Assembly: GCF_042660205.1 (NCBI RefSeq)
Contig: NZ_JBHSTQ010000007.1
Location: forward strand, 62,001 to 126,000
DNA length: 64,000 nt
From: Sporolactobacillus kofuensis
GTDB taxonomy: Bacteria; Bacillota; Bacilli; Bacillales; Sporolactobacillaceae
Reading direction: 5' to 3'
Shown here: positions 59,151-64,000 of the stretch, piece by piece
How the letters are laid out: the number at the start of each line of letters is the position of its first letter
Position numbering within the stretch: position 1 is the stretch's first letter
The notes under the pieces: model-generated
Seen by the model: only the letters and a program-made list of their open reading frames with translations
What the model was told of the DNA's origin: nothing
Database searches by the model: none
Program-made: the position numbers and the translations under genes

Positions 59151-60383
59151 ATGAAAGAATTATCTGCAAGTGTTGATTCATTATGGGTATTGATTGCAGC
59201 AATCTTAGTTCTTCTTATGCAAGCAGGTTTCGCTTTTCTTGAGTCAGGTTCTCTGCAAAGCAAGAACGCTGGCCACATTACAGGCAAGCAAATTATCACT
59301 CTTGCTATATCATCGATTGTCTTCTGGGCAGTTGGTTATGGTGTAGCATTTGGTGATGGAAATGCATTTATTGGCGGTTCTAAATTTTTCTTGAGCGGTG
59401 TTCCAAGTGGCGCTGACTCTATTTTCTTCCTTTTCCAACTTGCTTTCGCCGCTGTGTCCCTTGCTATTGCTTGGGGTGGTTTTGCAGAACGTGCAAAACT
59501 ATCAGTATATTTCATTTTTGGTACTGTGTTTATCGCTATTATCTATCCGGTCGTTGGTCACTGGGTATGGGGCGGCGGCTGGCTAAGTACACTCGGTATG
59601 CAAGACTTTGCCGGATCAACAGTCGTTCACCTTCAAGGTGCAACTGCAGCTCTTGTAGGTACATTACTCCTCGGACCTAGAATTGGAAAATTCAAAGACG
59701 GAAAACCACAAACGATTCCAGCTCACAGCATTCCTTTCGTTTATCTTGGTACATTTATTCTTTGGATTGGCTGGTTCGGATTTAACGCCGGTAGTACTGT
59801 AAGTATCGGCAATGGTATGTTCTTCGGCTATGTTGCATTGACAACGAACATGGCAGCAGCTGCAGGTGCTCTTGGCGCACTGTTCGCTGCAATGATCCTC
59901 AGAAAAACAGCTGATATCGGAGCTATGTGTAATGGTGTTCTTGCAGCACTCGTTGCTATCACAGCATCTTGTGCGTTCGTTGAACCTTGGGCTGCGATCG
60001 TTATTGGTGCCGTTGCCGGTGCGTTCACGTACTGGACTGCAATTGCCCTTGAAGCTAAAGGTCTTGACGATCCGATCTATGCATTCTCTGTTCATGGTAT
60101 CTCAGGTATCATCGGTACACTGTCAACCGGATTCTTTGCAGCTCCTGCACTCGTGAAATTGGCTGGTGTTGGTAAAGCAGGTCTCTTCTATGGTGGCGGC
60201 TTCCACCAATTAGGTGTTCAAGCGCTTGGTGTTGTTGCAGCATTTGCATTCGTTGCAGTTGCATCCTTCATCGTACTTGCTATCATGAAAGCAACAATGG
60301 GACTTCGCGTTTCTGCTGAGGCTGAAAAAGCAGGTCTCGATATTAGTGAACACGGTGCATATGGTTACGGTGAAACGAAATAA
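59151..60383 (+). CDS. amtB: Ammonium transporter (Amt family)
   Basis: 410 residues, about 11 membrane segments. The twin-His pore residues are in PVVGHWVWGGGW and FSVHGISGIIGTL; GFAFLESGSLQSKN at the N-terminus and GWFGFNAGS are typical. Imports ammonium under nitrogen limitation. No glnK (nrgB) gene follows; a strong terminator lies directly downstream. The TnrA/GlnR-type site upstream fits nitrogen control. Confidence 0.96.
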   Translation: MKELSASVDSLWVLIAAILVLLMQAGFAFLESGSLQSKNAGHITGKQIITLAISSIVFWAVGYGVAFGDGNAFIGGSKFFLSGVPSGADSIFFLFQLAFAAVSLAIAWGGFAERAKLSVYFIFGTVFIAIIYPVVGHWVWGGGWLSTLGMQDFAGSTVVHLQGATAALVGTLLLGPRIGKFKDGKPQTIPAHSIPFVYLGTFILWIGWFGFNAGSTVSIGNGMFFGYVALTTNMAAAAGALGALFAAMILRKTADIGAMCNGVLAALVAITASCAFVEPWAAIVIGAVAGAFTYWTAIALEAKGLDDPIYAFSVHGISGIIGTLSTGFFAAPALVKLAGVGKAGLFYGGGFHQLGVQALGVVAAFAFVAVASFIVLAIMKATMGLRVSAEAEKAGLDISEHGAYGYGETK

Positions 60384-60421
60384 TTAACCTACTTAATGCA
60401 TAAGTTAAAAGTACATGATAA

Positions 60422-60456
60422 GAGGGGCTTCCTTGAATAGGAAGCCCCTCTTTTTT
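60422..60456 (+). terminator. Terminator of the ammonium transporter gene
   Basis: GAGGGGCTTCC and GGAAGCCCCTC form an 11-bp stem around TTGAATA, followed by TTTTTT. Confidence 0.95.
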
Positions 60457-60487
60457 ATGTGTATCAATAACCGATAAATGAAGTTGA

Positions 60488-61423
60488 TTATGCTCTTGGT
60501 TGCATCTTTAATTGAAAGTGCCAAAGATCATGAGCAAGAAATGTATGAGGAAATAACGATTTTGCCTCATTCAACAGACCCAATTGTTCTTTTCTTTGGT
60601 AGCGAGAACTTAAATGCGTCAAGATTAATGTCTTTACCGATGACTGTCTCGCCGTTTCAGCGGCTTGAATGGATGTCGAATGATGATAATCATGGGCCAA
60701 CTGTTCGGCATCCCCTCGAAAAGTAGCTTCATGAACCAATACATCTGCATTCTCTGCAAGCTCAACAGTTGCAGCACAGGTTCGTGTATCTCCTAAGACT
60801 GTGATAATGCGACCTTTTCTTTTTTCACCAATGAATGCTGCAGTCTCTAATTTCGTTCCATCTGGCAATTCTACCTCAGATTGTTCCTTAATTAACTTAT
60901 AGATCGGGCCCGGGGTAACGCCGATCGCTTTCAATTTATCAACCAATAATTCACCTTGTTGATCTTTTTCAGTTACTCGATATCCGTAACTTTTAATGCC
61001 ATGATCCAACTCACGAGCAGTAACCACAAAATGAGCATTTTCATAAACAACGCCGTTATGCTCAATTTCAATTACCGTCACAGGAAAGTGGAGATGCGTT
61101 CCCGATAGTTTCAGAGAAGTTTCTACATATTCCTTTAAACCAACTGGACCAATCAAGTGCAATGGCGTTTCTGCTCCTTGAAACGAACGGCTACCTAAAA
61201 TGCCGGGCAATCCAAATAAATGGTCGCCGTGTAAATGGGTGACAAAGATTACGGTTAATTTTGTTAGCTTAACAGATGTATACAGAACTTGTCGTTGAGT
61301 GCCCTCGCCACAATCAAAGAGCCAGAGATCACCATCATATTCTGGAAACCCTAAAGCCATCGAAGTCACATTTCTTTCTTTCGCCGGCATTCCTGCACCC
61401 GTGCCTAGAAAAGTAAAATTCAT
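60488..61423 (-). CDS. rnz: Ribonuclease Z
   Basis: Endonuclease that trims tRNA 3' ends. Metallo-beta-lactamase motif THLHGDHLFGLPG near residue 65, the N-terminal FLGTGAGMPAKERNVTS, LGDTRTC, HEATF and LTHLSSRY are all as in B. subtilis RNase Z. 311 aa from ATG 61423, with AAGGGTGG upstream. Followed upstream by dinB and yqjE in the yqj order. Confidence 0.95.
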   Translation of the reverse strand: MNFTFLGTGAGMPAKERNVTSMALGFPEYDGDLWLFDCGEGTQRQVLYTSVKLTKLTVIFVTHLHGDHLFGLPGILGSRSFQGAETPLHLIGPVGLKEYVETSLKLSGTHLHFPVTVIEIEHNGVVYENAHFVVTARELDHGIKSYGYRVTEKDQQGELLVDKLKAIGVTPGPIYKLIKEQSEVELPDGTKLETAAFIGEKRKGRIITVLGDTRTCAATVELAENADVLVHEATFRGDAEQLAHDYHHSTSIQAAETARQSSVKTLILTHLSSRYQRKEQLGLLNEAKSLFPHTFLAHDLWHFQLKMQPRA

Positions 61424-61461
61424 TCCATCCACCCTTTTTTCAACGCATAAAGCACGAATCT

Positions 61462-62694
61462 CTATCTTTTTTCCGTCTTTTTCGTTTCTTCCTCATTTTG
61501 TCTTGCTGATGACTGCTCATTCAGTAATCGAGCAGCAGGTGTTAATGTAAAATCGCCAAAACGGTCATTGAGTTCGTTAACTAAACCCATAAGACGCTCA
61601 GTTTTGGCATCCTCTTGATAAGTGAAAATGTCCAGTTGTTTCGTTGACTCACTTACGGGTTGAAAATCAGCGAGTGTTAGACCAAGTAAACGAACAGCTG
61701 AATGATTCCAATTTTTTTGGAAAAGTGCGTACGCAACATTCACAATTTCATCCTGATCATTGAGGGGCTGAACAGTGGACCTCTGTCTTGTAACCGTTGT
61801 CCAGTCATAATAACGAATGGTCACAGTAATTCCATAACTCACCACGTGCTCTCTGTGTAATTGAATGACTAATTCTGAAGCGAGTTTCTGAAAAGTGCTT
61901 CGTATGAGATCTAACGAACGCGTATCACGCGCTAACGTGACCGAATGACCAATACTCTTATACCGATCCCAAGCTTCAGGATCAACAGGTCGATCATCAT
62001 TACCATTAGCATGCGCATGGAGACGGTTCATGTTAATTCCGTACTTCGTTGCTATGTACTGAGGATCTTTTCGAGCAAGATCACCGATTGTAAACATACC
62101 GTCTTTAATCAGTATTTTTTCTGTCTTCGGACCAACGCCATGCATTTTTCCAATCGGTAACGGCCAAAGTTTATCGGCAAGTTCACGCTTTCGAATTACG
62201 GTTACTCCCATTGGTTTCTTCATATTAGAAGCCATTTTAGCTAGGAATTTATTGGGTGCAATGCCAATACTACAAGGCAAATGGAGTTCCTTTGCAATTC
62301 GCGCTTGTATATCAGAAGCCAATCGGAGTGGATGAATGCGTTCAATCTGCCCCGTAACATCGAGATAACCTTCATCGATTGATGCTTTCTCAACAAGCGG
62401 GGTATAGGACATAAGCATCTGAAAGAGATGCTCCGATGTTCTGCGATACAACGGAAAGTCCGGATGTTTGACAATCAAGCCCGGGCACCGTTTTTGTGCC
62501 TCCTGAACAGTCATCGTGGTACGAACACCCATTTTTCTTGCCTCATAACTACTCGTGACAATAATTCCATGACGTTCTTCGGGTTTTCCCGCAATTGCAA
62601 GTGGCCGACCTTCTAACTCCGGATGATTCGCGATTTCCACCGAGGCGTAAAAACTATTCATATCAATATGAAAAATTACGCTCGCTTTCCCCAT
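61462..62694 (-). CDS. dinB: DNA polymerase IV (Y family, YqjH/PolY1)
   Basis: Translesion polymerase of 410 aa. HIDMNSFYASVE at the N-terminus carries metal-binding Asp; SIDEGYLDVTG near residue 105 carries the catalytic Asp-Glu; little-finger domain SIGHSVTLARDT follows; HhH region MHGVGPKTEKIL. A likely beta-clamp motif is TKQLDIF near residue 378. 29-40 bases separate it from rnz and yqjE, so co-transcription is likely. Confidence 0.95.
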   Translation of the reverse strand: MGKASVIFHIDMNSFYASVEIANHPELEGRPLAIAGKPEERHGIIVTSSYEARKMGVRTTMTVQEAQKRCPGLIVKHPDFPLYRRTSEHLFQMLMSYTPLVEKASIDEGYLDVTGQIERIHPLRLASDIQARIAKELHLPCSIGIAPNKFLAKMASNMKKPMGVTVIRKRELADKLWPLPIGKMHGVGPKTEKILIKDGMFTIGDLARKDPQYIATKYGINMNRLHAHANGNDDRPVDPEAWDRYKSIGHSVTLARDTRSLDLIRSTFQKLASELVIQLHREHVVSYGITVTIRYYDWTTVTRQRSTVQPLNDQDEIVNVAYALFQKNWNHSAVRLLGLTLADFQPVSESTKQLDIFTYQEDAKTERLMGLVNELNDRFGDFTLTPAARLLNEQSSARQNEEETKKTEKR

Positions 62695-62733
62695 CGTTTC
62701 TCATCCCCTTATTGCGACCCACCAATGTATTAA

Positions 62734-63855
62734 TTAATCGTTCATGGCCGCTTGATCGATCAGTGCCAAGACTAATTCACCGGTCTTTACCAATTCAGCA
62801 ATAGCTATTTTTTCTTTTACCGTATGAATGTTCTCATAACCGACACCAAGATTCAGCGTCGGTATACCTTTTCCGCAAACGACATTGGCATCACTACCTC
62901 CACCACTTTGTAAAAGTCGTGCTGTTCTGCCTACCTTCTCAATGGCCTTTGAGGCGAATTGAACCAATGCATCTTTAGCTTCAAAGCGGTATCCAGGATA
63001 CATGAATTGTACGTGAACATCAGCCGTTCCACCCATTGCGTCAGCAGTTGTTTCAAATGCCTCACTCATTTTTTTCACTTGACGATCCATTTTATCTTTA
63101 TTCAGAGACCGAGCTTCCGCTAGGACTTTAACAGAATCACAAACGATGTTGGTTGCTTTTCCGCCTTCAAAACGGCCAATATTTGCTGTTGTCTCTTTAT
63201 CAATACGACCTAGTGGCATCATCGCTATCGCTTTTGCCGCAATGGTGATCGCCGATATACCTTTTTCAGGTTCAATGCCAGCATGAGCGGTCTTTCCATA
63301 GAGATTTACTTCTAATTTCGTTTGATAGGGTGCGGCAATGATAAGATCACCAACGGGTCCGTCACTGTCGAGTTCGAAACCATAATCTGCATGAATAAGA
63401 GACGTATCAAGTGCCTTAGCACCGACAAGTCCTGATTCCTCGCCAACGGTAACCACAACCTGCACTTCTGCATGGTCAAGTCGTTCCTCTTGAATGACGC
63501 GAAGAGCTTCAAGTATTGCTGAGACACCCGCCTTATCGTCTGAACCTAATATTGTTGTACCGTCAGATTTGATATATCCATCACTGACAATTGGTTTAAC
63601 CGATTGTCCTGGAAAAACCGTATCCATATGTGCACCAAAGAAGATTGGTGTACCCTTTACTGTTGCTGGCAATGTACAAATCAAATTATTTGCACCATGA
63701 CCAGTCGCTCTCTTCGCATCATCTTCCTTAACGTCCAATCCCAATGCCTCGAATTTGTTTTTAAGCACTTGAAAAATTCGTGCTTCATTACCCGTCTCAG
63801 AATCCACCTTCACTAATTCACAGAAATTGTCTACCAACTGATTTTTATCGATCAT
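62734..63855 (-). CDS. yqjE: M20 family peptidase YqjE (peptidase T-like)
   Basis: Zinc-dependent aminopeptidase family, 373 aa. Metal-site motifs GAHMDTVFPG, LGSDDKAGVSAILEAL, and VGEESGLVGAKALD (catalytic Glu); dimerisation domain YGKTAHAGIEPEKGISAI; late SGGGSDANV. Closest in layout to B. subtilis YqjE. The start ATG 63855 is preceded by GGGTGA. Probably a tripeptidase; the substrate is unproven. Confidence 0.9.
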   Translation of the reverse strand: MIDKNQLVDNFCELVKVDSETGNEARIFQVLKNKFEALGLDVKEDDAKRATGHGANNLICTLPATVKGTPIFFGAHMDTVFPGQSVKPIVSDGYIKSDGTTILGSDDKAGVSAILEALRVIQEERLDHAEVQVVVTVGEESGLVGAKALDTSLIHADYGFELDSDGPVGDLIIAAPYQTKLEVNLYGKTAHAGIEPEKGISAITIAAKAIAMMPLGRIDKETTANIGRFEGGKATNIVCDSVKVLAEARSLNKDKMDRQVKKMSEAFETTADAMGGTADVHVQFMYPGYRFEAKDALVQFASKAIEKVGRTARLLQSGGGSDANVVCGKGIPTLNLGVGYENIHTVKEKIAIAELVKTGELVLALIDQAAMND

Positions 63856-63968
63856 GACATTCACCCATTTCGTTTAGGACAGAATGATCTATTCCGGTCC
63901 ATTCTTGTCCAATTTAATACATTCCTAGTTATTTTATCATATCATTCGCATTGAATTTATTCTCTTGA

Positions 63969-63998
63969 TTGAAAAGATCACAGATCTTCTACTATAAT
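63969..63998 (+). promoter_or_regulatory. SigA-like promoter leading out of the window
   Basis: TTGAAA, 18 bases, TATAAT at the right edge on the plus strand, which would serve a gene beyond the window divergent from yqjE. Confidence 0.45.
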
Positions 63999-64000
63999 GA

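Overview
The window is chromosomal DNA from a low-to-mid GC, endospore-forming member of the Firmicutes, order Bacillales. Gene content and order match the Bacillus subtilis backbone in several blocks: folE-mtrB-hepS-menG-hepT-ndk-cheR, cmk-plsC-rpsA-der, sleB-ypeB, dacB-spmA-spmB-rluB-resDE, fur-yqzK-xerD-punA-dacF-spoIIA-sigF-spoVA-lysA, and yqjE-yqjH-rnz. Many expected neighbours are missing, so this is a relative of Bacillus and not Bacillus itself. Sporolactobacillaceae or a nearby family would fit, but that is inference. Most genes lie on the minus strand. TTG and GTG starts with strong Shine-Dalgarno sequences are common.

Layout. 0-4 kb: menaquinone side-chain synthesis, GTP cyclohydrolase and TRAP. 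4-10 kb: HU, spoIVA, a SpoVIF-like protein, then gpsA, plsY and der. 10-14 kb: S1 protein, plsC, cmk and a PilZ protein. 13.9-14.4 kb: a 99-bp tandem repeat array containing an assembly gap. 14.4-25 kb: the germination pair sleB/ypeB, glutamate dehydrogenase, the ypb cluster (MecA paralogue, RecQ, ferredoxin) and an inserted cotJABC operon. 25-35 kb: ResDE, RluB, SpmAB, DacB, ScpAB, RibT and LysA. 35-46 kb: the forespore cluster (spoVA, sigF, spoIIAB, spoIIAA, dacF), purine nucleoside phosphorylase, a XerD homologue with altered catalytic histidines, Fur and SpoIIM. 46-54 kb: small metabolic and transport genes. 54-58 kb: acetoin dehydrogenase E1 and E2. 58-64 kb: YqjQ, an ammonium transporter, RNase Z, Pol IV and a peptidase.

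How the genes work together. The largest theme is sporulation and germination: coat morphogenesis (SpoIVA, CotJ), forespore sigma factor control (SpoIIAA/SpoIIAB/SigF, with SigF- and SigG-like promoters visible), DPA uptake (SpoVA), cortex synthesis (DacB, DacF, SpmA, SpmB) and cortex lysis (SleB, YpeB). A second theme is phospholipid synthesis: GpsA, PlsY and PlsC lie within about 5 kb. Regulatory sites that match known consensus sequences include a CcpA cre site upstream of aco, a TnrA/GlnR-type site upstream of the ammonium transporter, and PerR-like boxes on a near-perfect SigA promoter upstream of fur.

I found no CRISPR array, rRNA, tRNA, prophage or recognisable transposase. I did not find a wholly new system. 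The most unusual items are the XerD homologue with substituted active-site histidines, the 99-bp tandem array, a dispersed GC-rich repeat family, and a small unannotated gene candidate next to rpsA.
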